Shown in pieces: positions 46,272 through 54,806 of a stretch of DNA of 64,000 bases (position 1 is its first letter; every line of letters begins with the position of its first letter). The DNA lies in the NCBI GenBank assembly GCA_905181955.1, contig CAJJAC010000009.1:62001-126000 (forward strand). Direction: 5' to 3'. This DNA comes from SAR86 cluster bacterium SAR86B (GTDB lineage Bacteria > Pseudomonadota > Gammaproteobacteria > Magnimaribacterales > D2472). The position numbers were made by a program, and so were the translations under genes. The notes beneath the pieces are model-generated. The model saw nothing but the letters and a program-made list of their open reading frames with translations, ran no database searches and was not told where the DNA came from.

Positions 46272-46918
46272 CTTAAAGCTCTATCTGATACATAAGCATT
46301 ATTAAGTCTTTCTTGTCCAAAAGTTGATCCAGGCCCATGGCCACAAACAAATTTAATATCATTGCCAAGTGGCCATAACTTAGAAGTAATAGAATCAAGC
46401 AGGTCTTGATGATTGCCGCCAGGTAAGTCTGTCCTTCCAATAGATCCTCTGAACAAAACATCTCCTACAACTGCAAATTTTGAATCTTTATGAACAAAGA
46501 CTATATGACCAGGTGTATGTCCTGGGCAAAAATAAATATCTAATGTTAAGTTACCAACACTTACTTGATCACCATCTTCAAACCAAATATCAGGAATAAA
46601 TTTCTTAGCTGGTATTCCCATCATCTGCCCCTGCTCTTCAATAGTATCTATTAGAAATTGATCATCTTTATGCGGACCTTCAATTTTGAGATTAAGAATT
46701 CTTGAAAGCTCATGAGCACCTCCGGCATGATCGATATGAGCGTGTGTTAAAAGAATTTTTTCAGGTATTAAGTTATTTTGCTTTGCAGCTTCAAGCAAGA
46801 TTTCTAGATCTCCACCTGGATCTACAAATGCACACTTTCTTGTTTCAGTGCAGTAAATTATTGGAGCATTCTGCTGAAAGGGAGTTACGGGATTTATTAA
46901 TGCTTTTATCTTTGACAT
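46268..46918 (-). CDS. Metallo-beta-lactamase-fold hydrolase (glyoxalase II / YcbL-like)
   Basis: 216 residues. The zinc motif THAHIDHAGG, a second His in CPGHTPGH, an Asp in VVGDVLFRGSIGRTDLPGG and a final His in CGHGPGS are all in place. YcbL-like proteins hydrolyse glutathione thioesters such as lactoylglutathione. No long C-terminal substrate domain is present, so it is the short YcbL type rather than GloB. Confidence 0.9.
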   Translation of the reverse strand: MSKIKALINPVTPFQQNAPIIYCTETRKCAFVDPGGDLEILLEAAKQNNLIPEKILLTHAHIDHAGGAHELSRILNLKIEGPHKDDQFLIDTIEEQGQMMGIPAKKFIPDIWFEDGDQVSVGNLTLDIYFCPGHTPGHIVFVHKDSKFAVVGDVLFRGSIGRTDLPGGNHQDLLDSITSKLWPLGNDIKFVCGHGPGSTFGQERLNNAYVSDRALS

Positions 46919-46958
46919 TGTTACAATTAAAATACTTTATTAAAAATTAAGGAGCTTT

Positions 46959-47654
46959 ATGCCAATTCATCATACTAAAGAAGGACGAATTGCCAAAATT
47001 AATATCGATTGTCCCCCAGTTAATGCAATTGATTCAACTCAATGGCTCAATCTTTGTAATATTATAAATGATTTTTCTGAAGATAAATCAGTAAACGTTA
47101 TAGTCATAACGGCTTCTGGTAAGGGTTTTTGTGGTGGCGCTGATAAAGCTGAAACTAGAGACAGTATCGAATTAGTCCCCACTTTAATGGATCATCTCTG
47201 GAAAGCAGCAAGAAGTATTCATATGTGCAATATTCCAGTAATTACAGCCTGTCATGGTTATGCGTTAGGTGCTGGAGTTTTTATTCCTGCATCCGGTGAT
47301 TTTATATTAGCATCGAAGGATGCCTATTTCGGTTTTCCTGGTATTAACTTTAGAGTCATCGTAGGTGCAGCCCATATGACAAGATTATTTCCTTTAAATG
47401 TTGTCAGACAGATGATTTTAACTGGTGAACCAATTTCTGCTGAAGAGGCAAATAAATATGGTGCTATTACCTCTTTGCATAACTCTATACAGGAACTTCA
47501 TGAAGCTGCTTTTATATTAGCAGAAACAATAGCGGGCAAAGAAAGACATTCTTTAGTTTTGGCTAAAAAATCTCTTAACGCAATTGAGCCTATTAATATA
47601 GAGGCTGGATTTAAGGTTGAGCAACAAATTAGCATGAACATCGATACAGATTAA
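46959..47654 (+). CDS. Enoyl-CoA hydratase/isomerase family protein
   Basis: 231 residues, slightly short for a crotonase (usually about 260). Oxyanion loops GKGFCGGADK and CHGYALGAGVFIPASGDF are present, with AYFGFPGINF after. The usual second catalytic Glu position is replaced by a Phe/Val-rich stretch (NFRVIVGAAHMTRLFP), so hydratase activity is uncertain; an isomerase or decarboxylase-type role is possible. It is 2 bases before a 2-hydroxyacid dehydrogenase gene and the pair probably works in one catabolic pathway. Confidence 0.82.
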   Translation: MPIHHTKEGRIAKINIDCPPVNAIDSTQWLNLCNIINDFSEDKSVNVIVITASGKGFCGGADKAETRDSIELVPTLMDHLWKAARSIHMCNIPVITACHGYALGAGVFIPASGDFILASKDAYFGFPGINFRVIVGAAHMTRLFPLNVVRQMILTGEPISAEEANKYGAITSLHNSIQELHEAAFILAETIAGKERHSLVLAKKSLNAIEPINIEAGFKVEQQISMNIDTD

Positions 47655-47656
47655 TT

Positions 47657-48622
47657 ATGAAAGTTTTAGTATCTAACAACACAGAGCAATTCTTTGGTGA
47701 TCAAATAAAACAAGTTGATCCTTCTATAGAATTAATAGCAATTGACCCCAATGACCCTGCAAACCCTTCATGGAAAGGTATAGAAAAATGTGATATTTTT
47801 TTTCTCACTTATGAATTTATGTTTGCGGCTGATTTAAATCCAGCTATAGCAAAACCACTTATTGAACTTTGTGAACAAATGGATTTTATTCAAACTGGTT
47901 ATGCTGGTACCGACAGCCCACTTATTCAGAATATTCTTAAAACAAATGCAAGAGTAGCAAATGCTAGTGGTATTCATGCAATACCTATTGCTAATTATGT
48001 TTTTGCTCAAATGCTTAGATGGACTAAAAGAATTGATAAACATATTGAATTACAAAAAAACACTAATTGGGAGGCTTGGGGTGGAGATGGTGAACTTACC
48101 TTCAAAAGCATATTAATTCTTGGTTATGGTGGCATAGGTCAAGAAGTTGGAAGATTAGCTAAAAGCTTTGGCATGAATGTAACTGCAACTAAGCGCTCTA
48201 GTTTTGAATGTGCTTTTGCCGACTCAGTTCAGCACCCAGATAAAACATTAGAGCTTTTACCGCATGCAGACTTTGTTATTGCCTGTCTTCCATCTTCTCA
48301 AGAAAATGACAATATTATAAATAAAGAAACTTTATCTTTAATGAAAGATACAGCTATGTTTATTAATGTAGGCAGAGGAAATGCAGTAAATGAGGACGAT
48401 CTAATAAAAGCGCTAAATTCAGGCCAAATAGCCTGCGCCGCTCTTGACACAACCAAAATAGAGCCATTACCCAGTCAATCAGGTTTATGGAATGCTAATA
48501 ATTGTTATATTTCACCTCATGATTCAGCTCATTCATTACATGCAATTATTAGGATGAATGCATTATTTTGTGAAAATCTATTAAATATTATTAATGAAAA
48601 ACCTATTAAAAACCTTATTTAA
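47657..48622 (+). CDS. D-isomer-specific 2-hydroxyacid dehydrogenase
   Basis: 321 residues. The NAD motif LGYGGIGQEVGRLA is near 155. The catalytic Arg is in FINVGRGNAV, the Glu in KIEPLP and the His in SPHDSAHS. Family members reduce or oxidise 2-keto/hydroxy acids such as glyoxylate, phosphoglycerate or others. The normally conserved Asp before the EPLP Glu is replaced by Thr-Lys (ALDTTKIEPLP), a small divergence. Cotranscribed with the crotonase-like gene. Confidence 0.87.
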   Translation: MKVLVSNNTEQFFGDQIKQVDPSIELIAIDPNDPANPSWKGIEKCDIFFLTYEFMFAADLNPAIAKPLIELCEQMDFIQTGYAGTDSPLIQNILKTNARVANASGIHAIPIANYVFAQMLRWTKRIDKHIELQKNTNWEAWGGDGELTFKSILILGYGGIGQEVGRLAKSFGMNVTATKRSSFECAFADSVQHPDKTLELLPHADFVIACLPSSQENDNIINKETLSLMKDTAMFINVGRGNAVNEDDLIKALNSGQIACAALDTTKIEPLPSQSGLWNANNCYISPHDSAHSLHAIIRMNALFCENLLNIINEKPIKNLI

Positions 48623-48716
48623 TATAAATTATTAGTAAAGGTATGTAATTTAGACTTTTATTTAATTTCATATCAGATAAAATGGCATCAAACCGATTAC
48701 ACATTTAGGAAAAAAT

Positions 48717-49310
48717 ATGTCAGATATGATCAGGCCTACTAAAGAAGAAGCAATGGAAGCAGTTAAAACTTTAATTTCATGGGCAGGAGATGATCCAACT
48801 CGCGAAGGATTACTCGAAACTCCAGATAGGGTTGTAAGATCTTATAATGAGTTTTTTGAAGGCTACAATATTGATCCAGAAGCCGTATTAGCTAAAACTT
48901 TTGAAGAGGTTGAGGGTTATGATGAAATGGTTATCGTAAGAAATATTCGAGTTGAGTCTCATTGTGAGCATCACATGGTTCCAATTATAGGAATAGCTCA
49001 TGTGGGTTATATACCAAATAAAAGAGTTGTTGGTATAAGTAAATTAGCCAGAGTTGTTGATATATTTGGAAAACGTCTTCAAACACAAGAAACAATGACT
49101 GCTCAAATTGCAGATACCATTGAAAGAGTTCTTCAGCCAAGAGGAGTTGCGGTGGTAATTGATGCTGCACACGAATGTATGTCAACAAGAGGTATTCATA
49201 AAACAGAAGCAAGCACAGTAACCAGTAGAATGTTAGGGCTCTTTAAAGCAGATCCTAAAACAAGAGCTGAGTTTATGAACTTAATAGCTTCTGGTAATGC
49301 TTCAAGTTAA
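48717..49310 (+). CDS. folE: GTP cyclohydrolase I
   Basis: Converts GTP to dihydroneopterin triphosphate, entry to folate and other pterins. It has 197 residues. The zinc/active-site region [14 protein letters not shown] and [14 protein letters not shown] are intact, and [12 protein letters not shown] carries a further ligand. The start has AAGGAAAAA-type purines upstream (TTTAGGAAAAAATATG). One-base overlap with the Maf gene. Folate synthesis is therefore at least partly encoded, though folC is absent from its usual locus. Confidence 0.97.
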   Translation: MSDMIRPTKEEAMEAVKTLISWAGDDPTREGLLETPDRVVRSYNEFFEGYNIDPEAVLAKTFEEVEGYDEMVIVRNIRVESHCEHHMVPIIGIAHVGYIPNKRVVGISKLARVVDIFGKRLQTQETMTAQIADTIERVLQPRGVAVVIDAAHECMSTRGIHKTEASTVTSRMLGLFKADPKTRAEFMNLIASGNASS

Positions 49311-49951
49311 TGACCAGCAGGTCTGCTTCTTTATTTATTCAAACTAAAAAGCCTCTCATTCTTGCTTCTGGCTCAGCCAGCAGGCAAGTTATGCTTAAAG
49401 ATGCAGGCATTAACTTTAAAGTAGTTACTTCTGATGTTGATGAAGCAATCTTAAAAGAAAAAATATGCGCATTGCCCTTTAATGAACAAGTTATTGCATT
49501 AGCTGCAGCAAAAGCATCTGTAGTCAGCTCCCAGTTTCCCGAAGCATTTGTTATTGGTGGAGATCAGATGTGTATTCATGAGGATACTATATTTGATAAG
49601 CCAGGAACCCAGGAAAATGCAATTAATAATTTAAAGAAACTTTCTGGTACTTCACATTTTCAATACAGTGGTATTTGTATATATCAAAATAATATACCTA
49701 TATGGAAGTATTCAGAATATGCAATTATGACAATGCATGAACTTTCAGATCAAGAGATAATCAATTATGTTCAAGCAGAAGATCCAATTGGAGCTGCTGG
49801 CGCATACAAATTTGAATCTCTTGGTTGTAATTTATTTAAATCAGTAGAAGGCTCTTCATATACAGTTAGAGGGATGCCTCTTCTTCCATTACTCAATCAA
49901 CTAAGAGAACTTGATATAATAAATCTAGAAGCTATAGAAACTTTAAAATGA
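49310..49951 (+). CDS. Maf-family nucleotide pyrophosphatase
   Basis: 213 residues. The N-terminal LASGSASRQVMLKDAGINF and the catalytic Asp region FVIGGDQM are Maf hallmarks, along with EDPIGAAGAYKFE. Maf/YceF proteins hydrolyse modified or canonical nucleoside triphosphates (m7GTP, dTTP, UTP). Which branch applies is not clear. It overlaps folE by one base and the next gene by 4 bases. Confidence 0.9.
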   Translation: MTSRSASLFIQTKKPLILASGSASRQVMLKDAGINFKVVTSDVDEAILKEKICALPFNEQVIALAAAKASVVSSQFPEAFVIGGDQMCIHEDTIFDKPGTQENAINNLKKLSGTSHFQYSGICIYQNNIPIWKYSEYAIMTMHELSDQEIINYVQAEDPIGAAGAYKFESLGCNLFKSVEGSSYTVRGMPLLPLLNQLRELDIINLEAIETLK

Positions 49952-50397
49952 AAACATATCAAGTAATAAAAACGTTTGGAACTGATAGAGGCTTTTCTTG
50001 TGCCTTTAGACAATGGAAAGCAGATTCTGCATGCAATCAAATTCATGGATATAGTTTAGGCTTTAAGTTGACCTTAGAAGCAGCAGACCTTGATGATAAG
50101 TCTTGGGTTTATGATTTTGGTGGCTTTATAAATATTAAGAACTGGATTGAAGATCACTTTGATCATACCTTTCTTATATCCAAAGATGATCCTGAGTTAG
50201 AGCTGTTAAAAGAACTTGGTAATAAAGGAGTTGCAAATATCATTGAGCTAGATGCAGTAGGGTGTGAAAAATTTGCTGAAATGACCTATAACTTTTCAAA
50301 CCAATATATAAATGAACAAACCAATGGAAGAGTTAAATTACTCTCTGTAGAAGTCTTTGAACATGGTGCAAATAGTGCAGTCTTTAAAAATACATAA
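49948..50397 (+). CDS. 6-pyruvoyl-tetrahydropterin synthase-like protein with altered metal site
   Basis: 149 residues. PTPS/QueD family by layout: CNQIHGYSLGFKLTLEA (cf. CxxxHGH), VYDFGGFINIKNWIEDHFDHTFL and C-terminal SVEVFEHGANSA with the Glu/His. Two of the three usual zinc histidines are replaced: the FSAAH histidine by FSCAFRQW, and the second of HGH by Tyr. The same FRQW...HGY pattern occurs, from memory, in an uncharacterised proteobacterial branch, so it is a real subgroup. Its place two genes after folE suggests it acts on a pterin or modified base. Confidence 0.8.
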   Translation: MKTYQVIKTFGTDRGFSCAFRQWKADSACNQIHGYSLGFKLTLEAADLDDKSWVYDFGGFINIKNWIEDHFDHTFLISKDDPELELLKELGNKGVANIIELDAVGCEKFAEMTYNFSNQYINEQTNGRVKLLSVEVFEHGANSAVFKNT

Positions 50398-51772
50398 TAC
50401 TCTTTCTGGTAAAAAAGAGGAGTTCAATCCTTTAAACCCTGAACACATAAAAATTTATGCATGTGGGCCAACTGTTTATAATTTTGCTCATATAGGTAAT
50501 GCCAGAATGGCAGTAGTCTTTGATAATCTTGTGAGGCTGCTTAGATATTTATATCCAAAGGTAACCTATGTATCAAATATTACTGATATAGACGATAAAA
50601 TTATTGATGCTGCAAATACACTGAATGTTCCTTTTAAAGATATTACTGAGAAGTATGCGGATATTTATAATACCGATATGGCAAAACTTGGAGTCTTAAT
50701 TCCAGATATTCAGCCCAAAGCAACTGAATATATTCCAGAAATGATTGAATTAATCTCAGACTTAATAAATAAAGATCATGCATATGAGAGAGAAGGGCAT
50801 GTTCTTTTCGATGTTCTTTCATATCCAAATTATGGACTCTTATCAAATAGAAACAGGGATGAGCAAATAGCCGGAAGTAGAGTTGAAATTGCTCCATTTA
50901 AAAAAGATCCTGCAGATTTTGTACTTTGGAAGCCTAGCTCAAAAGATCAACCTGGTTGGGATTCACCTTGGGGTTTTGGAAGACCTGGTTGGCATACAGA
51001 ATGTTCAGCAATGTCTCAAAAAACTTTAGGATTACCTTTTGATATCCATGGTGGCGGAAGAGACCTTACTTTTCCTCATCATGAAAATGAAATTGCACAA
51101 AGCTGCTGCTCTAGTGCTGATATAGAGAATCCTAACTCTTATTCTAATTACTGGATGCATAACGGCTTTGTGACAGTTAATAGTGAAAAAATGTCTAAGT
51201 CTTTAAATAATATTTTATTAGTTGATGACCTTATTAAAGGTTACTCAGGCGAAGTTCTTCGCTTAGCATTGCTATCATCTCATTACAGACAAGGTCTTGA
51301 TTGGAATGATGGAATCTTACATCAAGCAAAAAAATTACTAGATAAGATGTATAGAATCCTACGAGATTTAGAGAATATTGCACTAAGTGAAGCTGATTTA
51401 ATCAATCCTCCTAATAATATTATTGAAGCCCTTTGTGATGACCTTAATACACCAAAAGTTTTGATGGAATTAAATACCTTGCTTGGTGATATTTCTAATA
51501 AAACAGATGATGAAAAGAAGAATATCAAGATCAGTCTTTTATCCTCCGGAAATATATTGGGGATACTTCAAGAAGACCCAAGTAGCTGGCTAAAAATCGG
51601 CATAACTAAAAATACTATCGAACCAGAAGCTATTGATAAATTAATTGAATCTAGAAATAAAGCCCGAGCTGATAAAGATTTCAAATTAGCTGATTCAATC
51701 AGAGACCAGCTGAGATCTATGGGAATAGAAATAGAAGATACATCTTCTGGAACTATTTGGAAGAGTATTTAG
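50363..51772 (+). CDS. cysS: Cysteine-tRNA ligase
   Basis: Charges tRNA-Cys. Catalytic domain has CGPTVYNFAHIGNAR (HIGH variant HIGN) with zinc Cys, GWHTECSAM and HHENEIAQS zinc ligands, and KMSKS. About 469 residues (E. coli 461). Possible starts are TTG 50357, ATG 50363 and GTG 50375; the last gives MQSLKIHNTL, closest to the E. coli N-terminus. All overlap the PTPS-like gene. A strong hairpin follows the stop. Confidence 0.95.
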   Translation: MVQIVQSLKIHNTLSGKKEEFNPLNPEHIKIYACGPTVYNFAHIGNARMAVVFDNLVRLLRYLYPKVTYVSNITDIDDKIIDAANTLNVPFKDITEKYADIYNTDMAKLGVLIPDIQPKATEYIPEMIELISDLINKDHAYEREGHVLFDVLSYPNYGLLSNRNRDEQIAGSRVEIAPFKKDPADFVLWKPSSKDQPGWDSPWGFGRPGWHTECSAMSQKTLGLPFDIHGGGRDLTFPHHENEIAQSCCSSADIENPNSYSNYWMHNGFVTVNSEKMSKSLNNILLVDDLIKGYSGEVLRLALLSSHYRQGLDWNDGILHQAKKLLDKMYRILRDLENIALSEADLINPPNNIIEALCDDLNTPKVLMELNTLLGDISNKTDDEKKNIKISLLSSGNILGILQEDPSSWLKIGITKNTIEPEAIDKLIESRNKARADKDFKLADSIRDQLRSMGIEIEDTSSGTIWKSI

Positions 51773-51780
51773 CAGACAAA

Positions 51781-51808
51781 AAAAATGCTGGTATTAACCA
51801 GCATTTTT
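51781..51808. terminator. Bidirectional terminator between cysS and a TonB receptor
   Basis: AAAAATGCTGG and CCAGCATTTTT flank a TATTAA loop: a perfect stem with A-run before and T-run after, so it can stop transcription in both directions. It sits between the convergent stops at 51772 and 51824. Confidence 0.85.
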
Positions 51809-51823
51809 AATCTACCTGCGCTC

Positions 51824-54190
51824 TTAATAGTTATATCTGTAACTAAAAGTAACACTTCTAGGCGGTATCCACTGCATATAATCTCTAGGTCTCCAGCTAG
51901 GTGAGCTTACTGAATACTTAAAGGCTTCCGTTCTCTCATCGGTAGCATTATCAACAGACAATTGAATACTATTATTCTCATCTATCTCCATACCCCAGTT
52001 AATATTAAGTTTAGTGTAATCAGGAGAAAACATACTTTCGCTTTGTTCAAAAGTAGCAAAACTATCACCGTAGTAAAGATAATCAGCTCTTATAAATGAA
52101 GCTAACCCCATTAATGGTGATGAGTATTCATAAGTAAGACCTATGTTGTATTGCTTCTCTACTGTATTAGGTAATCTGTCTCCCTTGCTAGCACCCAAAC
52201 TAACAATGTCAGTATTTGTTTCAGCTGTCATTGAGCTTCCAGTGAAGTCTAGATATAAATTATCAGCCAAGGCATAAGATACATCTAACTCTATACCTTG
52301 AGAGGTTGCTTCAGCTCCATTAAAGTAGTAACTCCATCCACATGCTGGAGACACAATAATCTGAATATCAGTCCAATCAATATGGAAATATGTAGCATTT
52401 ATAGAGAAACCATTACCTCTAGCCTTAACACCAAATTCAGTATTTTCAGCTTTGTCAGAAGTATATCTTCTCTTAAATGATGAAGCTGCCTCTGGGTCTT
52501 CTGCACAAAAATAAGGAAGTGCGGCATTATTACCACCGGTTCTATAGCCAGCTGAGCTTACTGCAAAAAAAGTAAGATCATCATTTGGCATATAGCTAGC
52601 TGTAAATTTAGGTCTTGAGTCTGATTCAGATCCTGACTCTTCACCACATGAAATACCGTCAGGCCCTGTTTGATCTACATCATCACAAGCGTACTCACCT
52701 TCATAGAAAACGCCATAGTTTTCACCTTTAAATCCATCAGATAACTCGTAATCTCTTATTCCAGCAGTAAATTCAAATTTATCCATGTTGTAACTAAGTT
52801 GGCCAAAGAAGGCTTCCTCATCTGCATAATCACCATAACTATAAAAACCATAATATAACCTTGAATTATCCCATCCAGGATATCCAGGATTATAATTCTG
52901 CCAAGGAAGGTATTCTGTTGGTGCTGAGCCTGTGTAACCCATAATTACATTTGCTATGTAATCATATGCTGCATCGCTTATACCAAATTGATCCTGTCTA
53001 TTACCAGGTAGGCCTCTTTTTTCATCCTTGTAATAACCCACAACCCATTCAATAGTTCCAGGATTCGAAGAAATCCTTAATTCAGTGGTATCTCTCTCAT
53101 CAGTTGAAACGTTATATAATGGAGCGCTGTAGAGGTCATCCATATCAATTCTTCCCCATTCAGTTTTTTCAAATACATTCGTTTCAGAACTTGATTTAAC
53201 TAATGTGGCTGTAAACATATCAAAGTCATAAGTTATTGTTGTTGCAAGCATACTCATATCAGTCATTCCGATCTCATCCGCTGCATCTGCAAACCATAAA
53301 AGAGGATTATAGCCAGATGTATCAACTCCAATCTCTGCTGCTATCGAAGCTACTCTTGAGCAATTAGGCAAGCCATCCCAGTTATACCAATAAGAAAGAT
53401 CTGAAGTGCAATTTGGGTCATAAACATCTGCTGAGCCAGGTTTGGAAGAGTTTCCTGTCTCCTGAACACCATTATCTTTTCTTGATTTTTCACTGTACCT
53501 AACCATGACACTAAGAGGGCCATCCATATAACCCAAAGTCGCAGTTTTTTGCTCATCTTTTTCATCACCAACTGACTTATTACCAGTCATAACATTTTGA
53601 TATATACCGGGATCAAAAGATGAAGTAGAAATAACTCTCATAGCTAAATTATCCGCTAATGGAATATTAACCATTGCGTTAAGATTTTTTACAGCCTTGG
53701 AGGCAAACTTTTTACTACCAGCTATAAACTCAACCGAAGCATCAAAACCAGAAGGATCTGGTTTTTTAGTTATGTATCTTAAAGTTCCACCAATAGCATT
53801 AGAACCATAAAGAGTTCCTTGAGGTCCTCTGAGTAATTCAATTCTCTCAACATCAAAAATATTTACCATGGCCATGTTGATTTCATCAGTATAAACATTG
53901 GTTGTTCCAGAGCTTCTTTGAGCAGCCGAGGTATTTAAGCCTCTAATAATAAAAAATGAATCTCCTCCAGGCGTTGAAACGCCAGCAAGGGTCCTCAAGT
54001 AATCCTCAGGATTTGAAATACCGCGATCTTCAATATCTCCAGCTGTGATCACTGAAATATTCATAGGTATTTCTTGAACTGTTTGTTCGCTCTTATTGGC
54101 TGTCACTATTATTTCTTCAACCTCTTGAGCAAAACTTACTCCAGAAATAGTTACAAATAGCAGCGCTAGGCTAGTGTTTAATTTATTCAT
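51824..54190 (-). CDS. TonB-dependent outer-membrane receptor
   Basis: 788 residues from ATG 54190, which has GGAGAA seven bases upstream and starts a proper signal peptide (MNKLNTSLALLFVTISGVSFAQ). A longer in-frame start at 54271 is unlikely. TonB box region EEIIVTAN, plug domain (about 40-150; RIELLRGPQGTLYGSNAIGG), then a 22-strand barrel rich in Tyr/Trp, ending TFSYRYNY. Many Asp/Gly loop segments and paired cysteines occur (YACDD, CGEES). Takes up a scarce ligand such as a siderophore, cobalamin or glycan; the ligand cannot be told. Confidence 0.95.
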   Translation of the reverse strand: MNKLNTSLALLFVTISGVSFAQEVEEIIVTANKSEQTVQEIPMNISVITAGDIEDRGISNPEDYLRTLAGVSTPGGDSFFIIRGLNTSAAQRSSGTTNVYTDEINMAMVNIFDVERIELLRGPQGTLYGSNAIGGTLRYITKKPDPSGFDASVEFIAGSKKFASKAVKNLNAMVNIPLADNLAMRVISTSSFDPGIYQNVMTGNKSVGDEKDEQKTATLGYMDGPLSVMVRYSEKSRKDNGVQETGNSSKPGSADVYDPNCTSDLSYWYNWDGLPNCSRVASIAAEIGVDTSGYNPLLWFADAADEIGMTDMSMLATTITYDFDMFTATLVKSSSETNVFEKTEWGRIDMDDLYSAPLYNVSTDERDTTELRISSNPGTIEWVVGYYKDEKRGLPGNRQDQFGISDAAYDYIANVIMGYTGSAPTEYLPWQNYNPGYPGWDNSRLYYGFYSYGDYADEEAFFGQLSYNMDKFEFTAGIRDYELSDGFKGENYGVFYEGEYACDDVDQTGPDGISCGEESGSESDSRPKFTASYMPNDDLTFFAVSSAGYRTGGNNAALPYFCAEDPEAASSFKRRYTSDKAENTEFGVKARGNGFSINATYFHIDWTDIQIIVSPACGWSYYFNGAEATSQGIELDVSYALADNLYLDFTGSSMTAETNTDIVSLGASKGDRLPNTVEKQYNIGLTYEYSSPLMGLASFIRADYLYYGDSFATFEQSESMFSPDYTKLNINWGMEIDENNSIQLSVDNATDERTEAFKYSVSSPSWRPRDYMQWIPPRSVTFSYRYNY

Positions 54191-54233
54191 TTGTTTCTCC
54201 AAAAAATGATGTATACACAAAATACTAATGTCT

Positions 54234-54239
54234 ATTATA
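54234..54239 (-). promoter_or_regulatory. -10 element for the TonB receptor gene
   Basis: TATAAT on the minus strand, 44 bases before the chosen ATG at 54190. It supports the shorter start, because a transcript from here would not cover the 54271 ATG. No good -35 is seen. Confidence 0.4.
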
Positions 54240-54315
54240 TATTTTGCAAGCTTTATTACCCTTACATACATAAAGATGCAATTTACATGCCAATAAATAA
54301 ACCCATTAGATATAA

Positions 54316-54340
54316 AAAAGGCACCCTAGAGGTGCCTTTT
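54316..54340 (-). terminator. Rho-independent terminator of the MAPEG gene
   Basis: AAAAGGCACC and GGTGCCTTTT form a perfect 10-bp stem with loop CTAGA. Read on the minus strand it lies 14 bases after the stop of the MAPEG gene and ends in a T-run. It can also act in the other direction. Confidence 0.8.
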
Positions 54341-54353
54341 AAGTACATATCTC

Positions 54354-54728
54354 TTATGAGAATTGAATAATTTGGACTGCCATACCTATAAGTGCTCCTA
54401 AAGCTCCAAACCAAGAAAGCGTTCTCATGTAGGTTGCTCCTGCCATATATGAAATACCATGAACCCCTCTAAAGACCAACCACCAACATGCCATGTCTGT
54501 AACATCAATTCCTTTAATCATCGACAAAAGAGCTAAAGCTAAAAATATAGGCAAAGTCTCTTGAAGGTTTGCATAAGCTTTTCTTGATCTAATAAGGACT
54601 GGTGAGTCATCTAAAACTTCTTCTCTATTAGAGAGCATCCATTCAAGATTACTTGAATTTAATACCATTGGGATAATCCAAATTTGTAGTAGTGCTAGAA
54701 CCAAAGCTAAGATAATATAAACTTCCAT
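54354..54728 (-). CDS. MAPEG family membrane protein
   Basis: 124 residues with four hydrophobic helices. The conserved core SRKAYANLQETLPIFLALALLS matches MAPEG proteins, comparable to RADNAVHNLRESLPVFFALA in the gene at 17851. The two differ enough to be distinct paralogues. Single-gene unit between two terminators/promoter regions. Function unknown; possible glutathione-dependent or lipid-linked role. Confidence 0.85.
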   Translation of the reverse strand: MEVYIILALVLALLQIWIIPMVLNSSNLEWMLSNREEVLDDSPVLIRSRKAYANLQETLPIFLALALLSMIKGIDVTDMACWWLVFRGVHGISYMAGATYMRTLSWFGALGALIGMAVQIIQFS

Positions 54729-54806
54729 AATGTCTCCTAAATAATATAATTAACTAAGACTAGCAGTGCGTATTCATGAATTCAAGTAAAATAAACTACA
54801 AATAAA

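Noticed and set aside
54191-54271. 27-residue N-terminal extension of the TonB receptor
   Set aside because: The internal ATG at 54190 has a good ribosome site and begins a standard signal peptide; a -10 element lies within the extension.
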